In this document: positions 11,102-19,886 of the stretch, one piece after another
Layout of the letters: the number at the start of each line of letters is the position of its first letter
How positions within the stretch are numbered: the stretch's first letter is position 1
Assembly: GCF_029211225.1 (NCBI RefSeq)
Contig: NZ_JARGEM010000010.1
Span: 1 to 50,497 of the forward strand
DNA: 50,497 nt
Reading direction: 5' to 3'
Source of the DNA: Antiquaquibacter metalliresistens
GTDB lineage: Bacteria; Actinomycetota; Actinomycetes; Actinomycetales; Microbacteriaceae
Notes under the pieces: model-generated
Databases searched by the model: none
The model's input: the letters and a program-made list of their open reading frames with translations, nothing else
Told to the model about the DNA's origin: nothing
Made by a program: the position numbers and the translations under genes

Positions 11102-11190
11102 CAGAACCTCTCAGGCTTCAGCAGGGCCAGTAGGAGATAGCCGATCGCGGCGAGGGCGAGCGCGGCAGCGACGATCTCGAAGACGATCAC
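11101..11190 (-). CDS. kdpF: KdpF, single-helix stabilising peptide of the Kdp complex
   Basis: 29 residues, read from a GTG at 11190. One hydrophobic helix ([19 protein letters not shown]) followed by the conserved end KPERF, which matches KdpF. KdpF stabilises the assembled pump in the membrane. Its start overlaps the stop of a further small gene upstream (GTGA) and its stop overlaps kdpA (ATGA), so the three are translationally coupled. Confidence 0.9.
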   Translation of the reverse strand: MIVFEIVAAALALAAIGYLLLALLKPERF

Positions 11191-11270
11191 AGTCGCTCCA
11201 CCCCCTTCGCGACGAGGCCGACCAGCGCGACGAGCGCGATGATGCCGGCGATGAACACGACGTCCAGCAT
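11187..11270 (-). CDS. Small single-helix membrane protein, first gene of the kdp operon
   Basis: 27 residues from the ATG at 11270: a short acidic N terminus (MLD), one membrane helix, and a charged tail KGVERL. The stop overlaps the KdpF start. It is not KdpF, which follows. From memory, similar short proteins ending in (C/V)ERL occur before kdpF or kdpA in other bacteria, which suggests a conserved but unnamed component. Its position and overlap suggest it is made in step with KdpF and KdpA. It could be an extra pump subunit or a regulatory peptide; nothing in the sequence decides this. Confidence 0.65.
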   Translation of the reverse strand: MLDVVFIAGIIALVALVGLVAKGVERL

Positions 11271-11320
11271 GAGTACTGCCTTCCGATTCGGTGGCCGGCG
11301 CGCAATGGCGCGCGGGCATG

Positions 11321-11420
11321 ACTCACGTCACGGAATGAGTGAACGCCCGGCGAGGGCGTCTCGGGCAGGTCTTAAGGCTTTTCTTACGTCGCCGAGGGCG
11401 ATCCTTACGGAATCCTCACG
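11321..11420. promoter_or_regulatory. Candidate kdp promoter/operator region with repeats
   Basis: The 145-bp gap upstream of the kdp operon holds an inverted repeat ACTCA...TGAGT (11321-11340) and a series of similar plus-strand octamers: TCTTAAGG (11370-11377), TTCTTACG (11381-11388), TCCTTACG (11402-11409) and TCCTCACG (11413-11420, running into the ppgK 3' end). The A/T-rich repeats in an otherwise GC-rich stretch are candidate KdpE sites. No clear -35/-10 pair was chosen. Confidence 0.35.
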
Positions 11421-12177
11421 CCGCCGATCGGCGGGAGCGCACCGCGAGCGCTGCGGCACCGAGAATGCCCGCGTTGTTGCGGTGCACGGCAGGCACGATG
11501 GGCGTCTGGAGCTTCAGCAGCGGCAGGAACTGGTCGCTGCTCTTGGAGACGCCGCCGCCGACGATGAATAGGTCGGGGTGGAACAGGAACTCCAGGTGGC
11601 TGTAGTAGCGCTGCAGTCGCTTCGCCCAGCGGCGCCAGCTGAGGCGGCCCCGCTCGCGCGCCGCGTTCGAGGCCCGCTTCTCGGCATCCGTGCCGTTCAT
11701 GATGAGGTGCCCGAGCTCGGAGTTCGGGATGAGCACGCCGTCGTAGATCAGTGCGCTGCCGATGCCGGTGCCGAGTGTGGTGAGCAGCACGAGCCCTGAG
11801 ACGCCCTTGGCGGCGCCGTAGTGCGCCTCGGCATACCCGGCGGCGTCGGCGTCGTTGACGAAGTGGATGTCCCGACCGATGGCCCGCTCGAACAGGCTCT
11901 CGGCATCCAGCCCGATCCACTCCTTCGACACGTTGGCGGCGGAGAGGGTGCGGCCCTTGATCACGACCGCGGGGAAGCAGACTCCGACGGGCGCGTCGTC
12001 CGGCACGCCCCCGAGCTGCTCGATCAGCTGCAGGGCGGTCTGCACGATGTCGTCGGGTCGGCCGCCGGGAGGCGTCGGGAGCTTGATGCGTTCGCTCAGC
12101 AGCTCGCCGGTGTCGGTGTCGACGATCGCCGCCTTGATCCCCGTGCCGCCGATGTCGATTCCGAGCGCTGTCGCCAT
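11416..12177 (-). CDS. ppgK: Polyphosphate glucokinase (ROK family)
   Basis: 253 residues from the ATG at 12177 (MATALGIDIGGTGIK); an upstream start would add six residues without family support. The first phosphate-binding loop is GIDIGGTGIKAAIVD; LTTLGTGIGSALIYDG and the ELGHLIMNG segment with its catalytic-site glutamate and histidine follow; VGGGVSKS is near the C terminus. The actinobacterial enzyme phosphorylates glucose with polyphosphate or ATP in the cytosol. The length matches the family. It follows map on the same strand by about 30 bp and may share its transcript. Confidence 0.9.
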   Translation of the reverse strand: MATALGIDIGGTGIKAAIVDTDTGELLSERIKLPTPPGGRPDDIVQTALQLIEQLGGVPDDAPVGVCFPAVVIKGRTLSAANVSKEWIGLDAESLFERAIGRDIHFVNDADAAGYAEAHYGAAKGVSGLVLLTTLGTGIGSALIYDGVLIPNSELGHLIMNGTDAEKRASNAARERGRLSWRRWAKRLQRYYSHLEFLFHPDLFIVGGGVSKSSDQFLPLLKLQTPIVPAVHRNNAGILGAAALAVRSRRSAA

Positions 12178-12207
12178 GGGTCCATCATCGCGCACCGGCG
12201 GCCGGGA

Positions 12208-13092
12208 TCACGGCAGGGTGAGGATCTCCGCCCCGCGCTCGGTGACGGCGATGGTGTGCTCGAACTGCGCAGTGAGGGAACGGTCGCGGGTGACGACGGT
12301 CCAGTCATCCGGCCAGAGGTCCCACTCGATCGTGCCGGGGTGCTCGATCGTGCCGAGGGTCAGCATCGGCTCGATCGTGAAGACCATGCCGACCTCTATG
12401 ACGTCGTCGTAGAGCGGCGCGGAGTCGTAGTGCGGAATGATGAGCCCAGAATGGAAGGTGCGGCCCACGCCGTGCCCGGTGTAGTCGCGCACCACCCCGT
12501 ACCCGAAGCGCTTCGCATAGGACTCGATCGCGCGACCGATGACGTTGACCTGACGACCCGGGGCGACCGCCTTGATGCCGCGCAGCATCGCCTCCTCGGT
12601 ACGAGTGACGAGGTCTGCGACCTCCTGCCGCGCCTGCCCGACCACGAAGGTGCGACTGAGGTCCCCGTGCACGCCGTCCTTGTAGGCGGTGACGTCGAGG
12701 TTGATGATGTCGCCCTCGACGAGCTCCGTGTCGTCCGGGATGCCGTGGCAGATGACCTCGTTGATGCTCGTGCACACGGACTTGGTGTAGCCGCGGTAGC
12801 CCACCGTGGAGGGATATGCGCCCTCGCCCACGATGTACTCGTGCACGATCACGTCGAGCTCGTCGGTCGTGACTCCGGGCCGGATGGCGGCGCCGGCCGC
12901 CTCGATGGCGCGCGCGGCGATGCGGCCGGCGGTGCGGATCCGCTCGATCTCGGCGGGGGAGTACACGTCCCCGCCCTCGTGCGGCGCCGGAGCGGGCCGG
13001 CCGACGTACTCCGGTCGCGGGATGGACGCGGGTACGGGGCGCACCGGGGCGACGCGACCGGGAACGAGGTGGCCGGCGGCATCCCTAGGCAT
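12208..13092 (-). CDS. map: Methionine aminopeptidase, type I
   Basis: 294 residues. The pita-bread fold starts near residue 42; metal ligands are visible as the two aspartates of [16 protein letters not shown], the histidine of [10 protein letters not shown], the glutamate of FTIEPML and that of AQFEHT. The first 40 residues are proline-rich ([11 protein letters not shown]), as in the actinobacterial MetAP1c class, where this extension is thought to contact the ribosome. It removes the initiator methionine from nascent proteins in the cytosol. Confidence 0.95.
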   Translation of the reverse strand: MPRDAAGHLVPGRVAPVRPVPASIPRPEYVGRPAPAPHEGGDVYSPAEIERIRTAGRIAARAIEAAGAAIRPGVTTDELDVIVHEYIVGEGAYPSTVGYRGYTKSVCTSINEVICHGIPDDTELVEGDIINLDVTAYKDGVHGDLSRTFVVGQARQEVADLVTRTEEAMLRGIKAVAPGRQVNVIGRAIESYAKRFGYGVVRDYTGHGVGRTFHSGLIIPHYDSAPLYDDVIEVGMVFTIEPMLTLGTIEHPGTIEWDLWPDDWTVVTRDRSLTAQFEHTIAVTERGAEILTLP

Positions 13093-13114
13093 GCGTTCGA
13101 GTGTATCCAGCCGC

Positions 13115-13120
13115 TAGCCT
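13115..13120 (+). promoter_or_regulatory. -10 element TAGCCT for a leaderless transcript
   Basis: TAGCCT is followed by 6 nt and then the ATG at 13127, the same arrangement as before the DUF2510 gene. This predicts transcription starting at the ATG. Confidence 0.45.
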
Positions 13121-13126
13121 GGCCTC

Positions 13127-13306
13127 ATGACCGAGTGGTGGTACAACAACAAGACCGGAGAGGTCGAGGAGGGCGCCCAGTCCCTCGGTTCGGACCGCGA
13201 CGGCCCGTTCGCGACGAAGGAGGAGGCGCAGCGCGCCCCCGAGATCATCGCCGAGCGCGCGCGCAAGTGGGCGCAGGAGGAAGCGGCCGACTGGGACAAC
13301 ACCTGA
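13127..13306 (+). CDS. Short conserved hypothetical protein, Trp-rich N terminus
   Basis: 59 residues beginning MTEWWYNNKTGEVEEG, with a GPFATKEEAQRA stretch in the middle and a charged helical C terminus ending ADWDNT. It is too short for a default ORF cut-off, but it has strong third-position GC bias and a leaderless promoter. The GPF-x-TKEEA pattern resembles the single repeat of SPOR-like or methionine-aminopeptidase-linked small proteins that I recall next to map in related genomes. No function can be assigned. Confidence 0.7.
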   Translation: MTEWWYNNKTGEVEEGAQSLGSDRDGPFATKEEAQRAPEIIAERARKWAQEEAADWDNT

Positions 13307-13321
13307 TCGGGGCTCGACCCC

Positions 13322-14149
13322 TCAGGAGTTCAGCCTCGCGATGAGGCTCATGGCGTCGATCGGCGCCCGCACCTTCGTGTCGTTGTCGAAGTAGACGTAG
13401 GCGTCGAGACCTGCCGCAAGCCACGTCTCGATACGAGCCGCCCACTCGGCGATAGCCGCCTCGTCGTACACGCCGCCCTCGCGCAGCACCTCGTCGGCGT
13501 GCAGCCGCACATAGCGGAAGTCGGTCGTGGTCTCGTCGATCATCGGCCACTTGCCCGCCGTCTCGCCGAGCACCGCCGCCACCCGATACCGGCGCAGCAG
13601 CTCGATGAACTCCGGCCGATCGAAACCGTGGTGCCGCACCTCGATCGCGTGCCGCACCGGCCGATCGGCGTCGGTCTCGAGGTGTTCCTTGCCGGTCATC
13701 CAGGCACTGCGTTCGGCGGCGAGCTCGACCGCCTCGGTCGTCGTGTGCGGCAGTTGGGCGAGGAAGGTCTCGAGGCGCGCAGGATCGAAGCCCAGGCTCG
13801 GCGGCAGTTGCCACAGCACGCAGCCGAGCTTCGGACCGAGCGCCAGCAGACCCGAGGCGAAGAAGTTGGCGAGCGGTTCGCGCACGTTCTCGAGCTTGCG
13901 CTCGTGCGTGATGAACTTCGGTGCCTTCACCGAGAACACGAAGTCCTCCGGGGTGCGGTCGCGCCAGCTGACCCAACTCGACGGCTTCTGCAGCGAATAG
14001 AACGATCCGTTGAGTTCGATGGATGTCACGTGCCGCGACGCGTATTCGAGCTCCGTCTTCTGCGTGGTGCCCTTGGGGTAGAACGTGCCGCGCCAGTCCG
14101 GGTACACCCACCCGGCCATCCCGACCCGCGCCGTGCCCCGCTCGGTCAT
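13322..14149 (-). CDS. DUF72 (YecE-like) protein
   Basis: 275 residues from the ATG at 14149. It opens RVGMAGWVYPDWRGTFYP, the family hallmark, followed by SIELNGSFYSLQ, FVFSVKAPKFITH, VLWQLPPSL, AIEVRHHGF, and the C-terminal YVYFDNDTK with nearby AxIDA. DUF72 proteins form a TIM-barrel-like fold; their activity is unsettled. The start lies 4 nt downstream of the panB stop codon on the same strand, so the two are probably co-transcribed. Confidence 0.85.
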   Translation of the reverse strand: MTERGTARVGMAGWVYPDWRGTFYPKGTTQKTELEYASRHVTSIELNGSFYSLQKPSSWVSWRDRTPEDFVFSVKAPKFITHERKLENVREPLANFFASGLLALGPKLGCVLWQLPPSLGFDPARLETFLAQLPHTTTEAVELAAERSAWMTGKEHLETDADRPVRHAIEVRHHGFDRPEFIELLRRYRVAAVLGETAGKWPMIDETTTDFRYVRLHADEVLREGGVYDEAAIAEWAARIETWLAAGLDAYVYFDNDTKVRAPIDAMSLIARLNS

Positions 14150-14153
14150 GGGC

Positions 14154-14996
14154 TCAGTCGTCGTACGAGTGCTCGGGTCCGGGGTAGAGCCCACCGGCGA
14201 CATCCTCGCGGTAGGCGGTGACCGCATCGGTGAGGCTCTTGCGCAGGTTCGCGTACTGCTTGACGAATTTCGGGATGCGGCCCTTCGTGAAGCCCGCCCA
14301 GTCGGTCCACACGAGCAACTGGCCATCGACGTGGGGCCCTGCGCCGACGCCGATGGTCGGGATCTTGAGCTCCTTGGTGACGCGGGCCGCGGCATCCGAG
14401 GGGACCATCTCGAGCACCACGGCGAAGGCCCCGGCGTCCTCGACGGCGTGCGCGTCGGCCAGCAGCTGCGTGACCTGCTCGCCGCGCCCCTGGATCACGT
14501 GACCGCCGAGACCGTGCTCGCTCTGCGGGGTGAACCCAATGTGCGCCATCACGGGGATGCCCGCGCTGACGATTCGACGGATCTGCTCGGCCGAGCGCAC
14601 CCCACCCTCGAGCTTGACGGCGTGGGCGCCGGTCTCCTTCATGAAGCGGAATGCGGTGTGCAGCGCGTCATCCGCCCCGGACTCGTAGGAGCCGAAGGGC
14701 ATGTCGGCGACGACGAAGGCGCGGCTCACCGCGCCGGCGACCGCACGGGTGAGGGGGATGAGCTCGTCGATGGTCACAGGGATCGTCGTGTCGTAGCCGA
14801 GCACGTTGTTGGCGGCGGAGTCGCCGACGAGCAGGAAGTCGATGCCGGCCTCGTCGAAGATGCCCGCGGTGAGCATGTCGTAGCTGGTGAGACCGGTGAT
14901 CTTGATGCCGTTGTTCTTCGCGTTCTGGAAATGGCGCGTGCGCACCTTCTTGAGGTTCGCCTGGGCGGCCACGTCCGCGGCGCTGGGTTCCGTCAT
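14154..14996 (-). CDS. panB: 3-methyl-2-oxobutanoate hydroxymethyltransferase (pantothenate pathway)
   Basis: 280 residues from the ATG at 14996. Motifs: [37 protein letters not shown] (read in pieces: [16 protein letters not shown]), [30 protein letters not shown], and [19 protein letters not shown]. The protein transfers a hydroxymethyl group from methylene-tetrahydrofolate to ketoisovalerate, the first committed step to pantothenate. The reading frame runs on upstream antisense to glnA2, but that part is a shadow. A TAGACT -10 element 7 nt before the ATG suggests a leaderless message. Confidence 0.95.
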   Translation of the reverse strand: MTEPSAADVAAQANLKKVRTRHFQNAKNNGIKITGLTSYDMLTAGIFDEAGIDFLLVGDSAANNVLGYDTTIPVTIDELIPLTRAVAGAVSRAFVVADMPFGSYESGADDALHTAFRFMKETGAHAVKLEGGVRSAEQIRRIVSAGIPVMAHIGFTPQSEHGLGGHVIQGRGEQVTQLLADAHAVEDAGAFAVVLEMVPSDAAARVTKELKIPTIGVGAGPHVDGQLLVWTDWAGFTKGRIPKFVKQYANLRKSLTDAVTAYREDVAGGLYPGPEHSYDD

Positions 14997-15003
14997 GATC
15001 CCG

Positions 15004-15009
15004 AGTCTA
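15004..15009 (-). promoter_or_regulatory. -10 element TAGACT for leaderless panB
   Basis: On the minus strand TAGACT is followed by 7 nt and the panB ATG at 14996. It supports that start and rules out longer forms that run antisense to glnA2. Confidence 0.4.
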
Positions 15010-15080
15010 GATGTTCGGTTCCGAGCCAGTAGCCTAGAGACGGCGCCCGCGGCGCCAGTGGGCAGCAGCAGAGGAGCTTC

Positions 15081-16418
15081 GTGGACAAGCAGCGTGACTT
15101 CGTTCTCCGCACTATCGAAGAGCGCGGCATCAAGTTCATCCGCCTCTGGTTCACCGACGTCGTCGGCACCCTCAAGTCGGTCGCGATCGCCCCGGCCGAG
15201 GTCGAGGGCGCCTTCGCGGAGGGCCTCGGTTTCGACGGTTCGGCGATCGAGGGCTTCACACGTGCCTACGAGGCGGACATGCTCGCGCATCCCGACCCGA
15301 CCACGTTCCAGATCCTGCCGTGGCGCGGTGAGATCGACCCGACCGCGCGGATGTTCTGCGACATCACCACCCCCGATGGGCAGCCCGCGGCATCCGATCC
15401 CCGCAACGTGCTCAAGCGCTCGCTCGCGAAGGCGGCGGACCGCGGATTCACGTTCTACACGCACCCCGAGATCGAGTTCTACCTGCTCAAGTCGTCGAAG
15501 CTGAAGGCGGGCAAGGTCGAGCCCGTGGACTCCGCCGGGTTCTTCGACAACGTGCCCGGCGGCACCGCGCACGACTTCCGTCGCCGCAGTGTGCGGATGC
15601 TCGAAGACCTCGGCATCTCGGTGGAGTTCAGCCACCACGAGGCCGGCCCCGGCCAGAACGAGATCGACCTGCGCTACGCCGACGCGCTCACGACCGCGGA
15701 CAACATCATGACGTTCCGCACCGTGATCAAGGAGGTGGCGATCGAGCAGGGCGTCTACGCGACGTTCATGCCGAAGCCCATGTCCGGGCATCCCGGATCC
15801 GGCATGCACACCCACATGTCGCTGTTCGAGGGTGACGCGAACGCGTTCTTCGATGCGGGCGGCCACTACCAGCTCTCCAAGATCGGCAAGCAGTTCGTCG
15901 CCGGTCTCTTGCGGCACGCGCCCGAGATCACCGCGGTCACCAACCAGTTCGTCAACTCCTACAAGCGCCTGTGGGGCGGGGATGAGGCGCCGAGCTTCGT
16001 CACGTGGGGCCACAACAACCGCTCCGCCCTCGTGCGCGTGCCGCTGTACAAGCCCGGCAAGGGACAGAGCGCGCGCGTCGAGTACCGCGCGATCGACTCC
16101 GCGGCCAACCCCTACCTGGCGTTCTCGCTGCTGCTCGCGGCCGGGCTCAAGGGCATCGAGGAGGGCTACGAGCTGCCGGCCGAGGCCGAGGACAACGTCT
16201 GGGAGCTCTCCGACGCCGAGCGTCGCGCGCTCGGCTACAGCCAGCTGCCGGCCTCGCTCGACCACGCGGTCTCGCTCATGGAGGAGTCCGAGCTCGTGGC
16301 GGAGACGCTCGGCGAGCAGGTGTTCAACTACGTGCTGCTCAACAAGCGCAGCGAGTGGAAGCAGTACCGGGCCCAGGTGACCCCGTACGAGCTGGAGAGC
16401 AACCTCGAGATCCTCTAG
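15081..16418 (+). CDS. glnA2: Glutamine synthetase, GlnA2 type
   Basis: 445 residues from a GTG with GAGGAG a few bases upstream. Type I glutamine synthetase core: [21 protein letters not shown], the HPEIEFYLL metal ligands, GPGQNEIDL, and [17 protein letters not shown]. Its length and the adjoining glnE match the actinobacterial glnA2-glnE locus. At the position of the adenylylated tyrosine of GlnA1 (DLYELP), this protein reads NVWELS, with Trp in place of Tyr, so it should not be adenylylated by GlnE. It makes glutamine from glutamate, ammonia and ATP, or has a related role proposed for GlnA2 paralogues. Confidence 0.92.
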   Translation: MDKQRDFVLRTIEERGIKFIRLWFTDVVGTLKSVAIAPAEVEGAFAEGLGFDGSAIEGFTRAYEADMLAHPDPTTFQILPWRGEIDPTARMFCDITTPDGQPAASDPRNVLKRSLAKAADRGFTFYTHPEIEFYLLKSSKLKAGKVEPVDSAGFFDNVPGGTAHDFRRRSVRMLEDLGISVEFSHHEAGPGQNEIDLRYADALTTADNIMTFRTVIKEVAIEQGVYATFMPKPMSGHPGSGMHTHMSLFEGDANAFFDAGGHYQLSKIGKQFVAGLLRHAPEITAVTNQFVNSYKRLWGGDEAPSFVTWGHNNRSALVRVPLYKPGKGQSARVEYRAIDSAANPYLAFSLLLAAGLKGIEEGYELPAEAEDNVWELSDAERRALGYSQLPASLDHAVSLMEESELVAETLGEQVFNYVLLNKRSEWKQYRAQVTPYELESNLEIL

Positions 16419-16423
16419 TTCCC

Positions 16424-19363
16424 ATGGCCAGGTCGCAGACGACGCTCACGGAGCTCGCGAGGCTGGGCTTCGCGCAGTTGGACGCGACCGCCGAGCGACT
16501 CGCCGAGCTCGGCGCGCCTGAACTCGTCCCGCTGTTCGCGGCGGCCGCTGATCCGGATCAGGCGCTGACGCAGCTCGCGCGTCTGCGCGAGGTCGCGCCC
16601 GAGCCAACCGCCCTGGTGCTCGGGAGCGAGGATGCCGCGGCCCGCCTGCTGCGGGTGCTCGGCGCCTCGAGCGGGCTGGGCCAGTTCTTCGAGCGGCACC
16701 CCGACGAGCTCACGGCGCTGCTGGAGCCCCTCGCGATGCCGCCCACGGCGGACGAGTACGGCGCCGATCTGCTGTCGGCGGTGGCCGAGTTGCAGGGCGA
16801 CGACGCCTGGGTCGCGCTGCGGGTGCGCTACCGGCGGCACCTGGTGCGTCTGACCGCCTGGGATCTCGCCCAGCCGGACCCGCGCGCGGCCGTCGACCGG
16901 GTGGCCGCGGCGCTCGCCGACCTGGCCGGGGCCGCGCTGGATGCCTCGTTGGAGGCCGCACGCCGCGCCGTGCCGTTCCCCGCGGAGGAGGTCGCGGAGA
17001 CGCGGCTGGCGATCATCGGCATGGGCAAGGCCGGTGCACGGGAGCTCAACTACGTCTCGGACGTGGACGTGATCTTCGTCGCGGAGGGCGGGGAGTCCGT
17101 CTCGGACGACCGGGCCGTGGAGATCGCGACGCGACTGGCGATGCTGACGATGCGCGGCATCCACGACCTCGCGGCCGAGCCGGGGCTATGGGAGGTCGAC
17201 GCGAACCTGCGCCCGGAGGGCAAGGACGGTGCGCTCGTGCGCACCCTCGAGTCGCACATGGCGTACTACGAGCGGTGGGCCAAGAGCTGGGAGTTCCAGG
17301 CGCTGCTGAAGGCCAGGCCGCTCGCCGGCGACCGGGAGCTCGGCGCGCGGTACGTCGAACGCGTCGCGCCGAAGGTGTGGTCGAGCGCGTCGCGGGAGAA
17401 CTTCGTCGAGTCGGTGCAACGGATGCGCGAACGGGTCACCGAGAACATCCCGGCGGGCGAACTCGACGTGCAGCTCAAGCTCGGACCCGGGGGACTGCGC
17501 GACATCGAGTTCACCGTGCAGCTGCTGCAGCTCGTCCACGGCCAGAGCGATCCGGAGGTGCGCCAGGTCGCGACCCTGCCCGCGCTGGTCGCTCTCGCCG
17601 AGCGTGGGTATGTCGGCCGCGTCGAGGCGGCCGAGTTCGCACTCGACTACCGCTTTCTGCGGCTGCTGGAGCACCGCCTGCAGTTGTCGAGGTTGCGCCG
17701 CACCCACCTGATGCCGACCGATCCCGAGGCGCTGCGGGTGCTGGCACGGGCCAGCGGCCTGGCCACGAACGCCGAAGACCTCGTCGCCCAGTGGCAGCGC
17801 ACCAAGCACGCGGTGCGCAGCCTGCACGAGCGCCTGTTCTACCGGCCGCTGCTCTCGGCGGTCGCGGCGCTGCCGGAGTCCGGACTCGCCCTCACGAGCG
17901 ATCAGGCCGAGGCGCGACTGGCAGCCATCGGCTTCCGCGACCCGCGAGCGGCCCTCAAGCACATCGCCGCGCTCACCGGCGGCGTCTCGCGTCGCGCGAC
18001 CATCCAGCGCAACCTGCTGCCGGTGATGCTGCAGTGGTTCGCGGACGGCGCCGACCCCGACTACGGGCTCCTCGCCTTCCGCAAGCTCAGCGACGACCTG
18101 GGCGAGGCCTACTGGTTCCTCAGGATGCTGCGCGACTCCTCGGGCGCCGCCCGGCGCCTGACGAGCGTGCTCTCCGGTTCCCGCTTCGTCGGGGCGCTGT
18201 TCGAGCGCATCCCGGAGGCGGCGGCGTGGCTGGAGAACGAGGAGGAGCTGCGACCCCGGCCGCTGGCGCAGCTGCTCGAGGAGACCACGGCGACCGTCGC
18301 GCGGCACAGCGGCGACGAGGCTGCGGCCGCGCTCGCGCTGCGCACCGCGCGCAGGCGCGAGGTGCTGCGGGCGGCGCTCGGCGGCATGCTCGGCGTCACG
18401 ACGATCGACGAGATCGGTCAGGCGCTCTCCGACATCACGACCGCGATCCTCGCCGGGGTGCTCGCGCTCGCCCACCGCTTCGGCGACGGCATCGAGTTCG
18501 GCATCGTCGCGATGGGCCGCTACGGCGGCGCGGAGCTCGGTTTCGGCTCGGATGCCGACGTCATCTACGTGTACCGACCGGCGGGCATCGGCGACCAGGA
18601 GGCGCAGGAGCGCGCCGAGCACATCGTGCACGCGCTCAGCCGCCTCACCGAAGACCTGCGGCTGCCCCTGGAGCTCGACATCGGCCTGCGGCCCGAGGGT
18701 CGCAACGGTGCGATCGTGCGCTCGCTCGAGAGCTACCGGGCCTACTACGAGCGCTGGTCGCTGACCTGGGAGGCGCAGGCCCTGCTGCGCGCACGCCCGG
18801 TCGTGGGGGAGCGATCGGTGCTCGCCGACTTCGAGCGGATCGCGGACGACGTGCGGTACCCGGCATCCGTGAGCCAGGATGCGGTGCGCGAGATCAAGCG
18901 CATCAAGGCACGTGTGGAGGCGGAACGCCTGCCTCAGGCGGCGGACCCGGCGCGGCACCTCAAGCTCGGCCGCGGCTCGCTCAGCGATGTCGAGTGGTTC
19001 GTGCAACTGCTGCAGCTGCAGCACGCGCACGAGGTCGAGGGCCTGCGCACGACGTCCACACTCAAGGCGCTCACCGCGGCGGAGGAGGCGGGCCTGGTCA
19101 CGGCAGTCGACGCCGGGAAGCTTCGGGATGCCTGGATCTTCGCCTCCCGCGCGCGCTCCGCCATGACGTTGTGGACGGCCCGCACCTCCGATGTGCTGCC
19201 CACCGACCGCCAGCAGTTGGAGGGCGTCGCCCGGCTCATGGAATACCCGCCGGGGTCGGCATCCCAGCTCGAAGAGGACTACCTGCGGGTCACGCGCCTG
19301 GCCCGGCAGGTGTTCGAGAAGCGGTTCTACGGCCCCGCGTCGCGACCGGTGTCGCGCGGCTGA
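16424..19363 (+). CDS. glnE: Glutamine synthetase adenylyltransferase/adenylyl-removing enzyme
   Basis: 979 residues from the ATG at 16424, 5 nt after glnA2; the reading frame extends upstream only as an out-of-frame shadow of glnA2. Two nucleotidyltransferase halves are seen: [14 protein letters not shown] with [11 protein letters not shown] in the first (deadenylylase side) and [13 protein letters not shown] with [11 protein letters not shown] in the second (adenylylase side); each is followed by ESxxAYYERWxxxWExQALLxARP. It tunes GlnA1 activity to nitrogen status. The size fits the family. Confidence 0.95.
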   Translation: MARSQTTLTELARLGFAQLDATAERLAELGAPELVPLFAAAADPDQALTQLARLREVAPEPTALVLGSEDAAARLLRVLGASSGLGQFFERHPDELTALLEPLAMPPTADEYGADLLSAVAELQGDDAWVALRVRYRRHLVRLTAWDLAQPDPRAAVDRVAAALADLAGAALDASLEAARRAVPFPAEEVAETRLAIIGMGKAGARELNYVSDVDVIFVAEGGESVSDDRAVEIATRLAMLTMRGIHDLAAEPGLWEVDANLRPEGKDGALVRTLESHMAYYERWAKSWEFQALLKARPLAGDRELGARYVERVAPKVWSSASRENFVESVQRMRERVTENIPAGELDVQLKLGPGGLRDIEFTVQLLQLVHGQSDPEVRQVATLPALVALAERGYVGRVEAAEFALDYRFLRLLEHRLQLSRLRRTHLMPTDPEALRVLARASGLATNAEDLVAQWQRTKHAVRSLHERLFYRPLLSAVAALPESGLALTSDQAEARLAAIGFRDPRAALKHIAALTGGVSRRATIQRNLLPVMLQWFADGADPDYGLLAFRKLSDDLGEAYWFLRMLRDSSGAARRLTSVLSGSRFVGALFERIPEAAAWLENEEELRPRPLAQLLEETTATVARHSGDEAAAALALRTARRREVLRAALGGMLGVTTIDEIGQALSDITTAILAGVLALAHRFGDGIEFGIVAMGRYGGAELGFGSDADVIYVYRPAGIGDQEAQERAEHIVHALSRLTEDLRLPLELDIGLRPEGRNGAIVRSLESYRAYYERWSLTWEAQALLRARPVVGERSVLADFERIADDVRYPASVSQDAVREIKRIKARVEAERLPQAADPARHLKLGRGSLSDVEWFVQLLQLQHAHEVEGLRTTSTLKALTAAEEAGLVTAVDAGKLRDAWIFASRARSAMTLWTARTSDVLPTDRQQLEGVARLMEYPPGSASQLEEDYLRVTRLARQVFEKRFYGPASRPVSRG

Positions 19364-19403
19364 TCAGCCTCGTGAGCGACAGCCTGGTGGACTGAAACGC
19401 CAA

Positions 19404-19433
19404 GGGCCGCCCCTTCCGAAGAAGTGGCGGCCC
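19404..19433 (+). terminator. Hairpin after glnE
   Basis: GGGCCGCC (19404-19411) pairs with GGCGGCCC (19426-19433); inside, one mismatch and a further CTTC/GAAG stem close a CGAA tetraloop. It lies between glnE and the convergent remnant at 19452, so it can serve both strands. There is no U tract, as is usual in actinobacteria. Confidence 0.75.
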
Positions 19434-19451
19434 CGTGCGTGCTGTGTGCGA

Positions 19452-19472
19452 CTACACCCCGAAGTACAGCTC
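19452..19472 (-). other. Probable 3' end of glnA1 and attachment site
   Basis: On the minus strand six codons plus a stop read E-L-Y-F-G-V-stop, a plausible end for type I glutamine synthetase (the Mycobacterium protein ends A-L-Y-Y-D-V). In Mycobacterium glnA1 is convergent with glnE, exactly the position here. Codons upstream no longer read like GlnA and lead straight into the element. The stretch therefore looks like the att core left by integration into the end of glnA1. GAAGTAC (19461-19467) and GTACTTC (19513-19519) form a spaced inverted repeat that may be recombinase sites. Confidence 0.45.
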
Positions 19473-19661
19473 GGCTTGAGGATCTGAGAACCAGAGGGTG
19501 CTCCTTGGGGCCGTACTTCCCGAGAAATACAGGGAAGTGCGATGTCAAGCATAAGCATGGTCGTTACCGCGGCTGTCCGAGAACCCGTCCGTTTACTTGA
19601 TTCTTGGCTGTTCTACGGGGGTCGCTGGGGGTCTGCGGGTGGTGCCGCCTACCTCAGTAGT

Positions 19662-19886
19662 ATGACCGACGACCGTCCCCGCCTCTGGACCCCGCGGGAG
19701 CTTGCCGACTACACCGGCGTCCCGATCAGAACTCTCGCTGATTGGCGGACAGAGCGTGCGCGCAGTCGAGGTCTCGGCTTGCCGTTCGTTGCGCTGTCGT
19801 CGCACAACGTCCGCTACCGCGATGAGGACGTCGAGGCGTTCATCTCGGGGCGGGTCGTGGCCCCGATGGATAGGACGGGCGACTGA
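19662..19886 (+). CDS. xis: Excisionase-like helix-turn-helix protein
   Basis: 74 residues: LWTPRELADYTGVPIRTLADWR is a MerR/AlpA-type helix-turn-helix of the excisionase group, followed by GLPFVALSSHNVRYRDEDVEAFI, the usual wing with a conserved R-Y/F-x-x-x-D-V. The last base of its stop codon is the first base of the integrase ATG (TGATG), so both are translated together. In such elements the protein helps excision and may regulate the integrase. Confidence 0.85.
   Translation: MTDDRPRLWTPRELADYTGVPIRTLADWRTERARSRGLGLPFVALSSHNVRYRDEDVEAFISGRVVAPMDRTGD

Noticed and set aside
14154-16265. A 703-codon minus-strand frame running through glnA2
   Set aside because: Only the part up to 14996 (panB) is real; the rest is antisense to the glnA2 coding strand, with Arg/His/Glu-rich composition, and lies upstream of the panB promoter.
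17186-19030. Minus-strand 614-codon frame opposite glnE
   Set aside because: Shadow of glnE with no recognisable domain.
19440-19660. tRNA gene as integration site
   Set aside because: No cloverleaf, anticodon stem or T-loop consensus found next to the integrase; a protein-gene end fits better.
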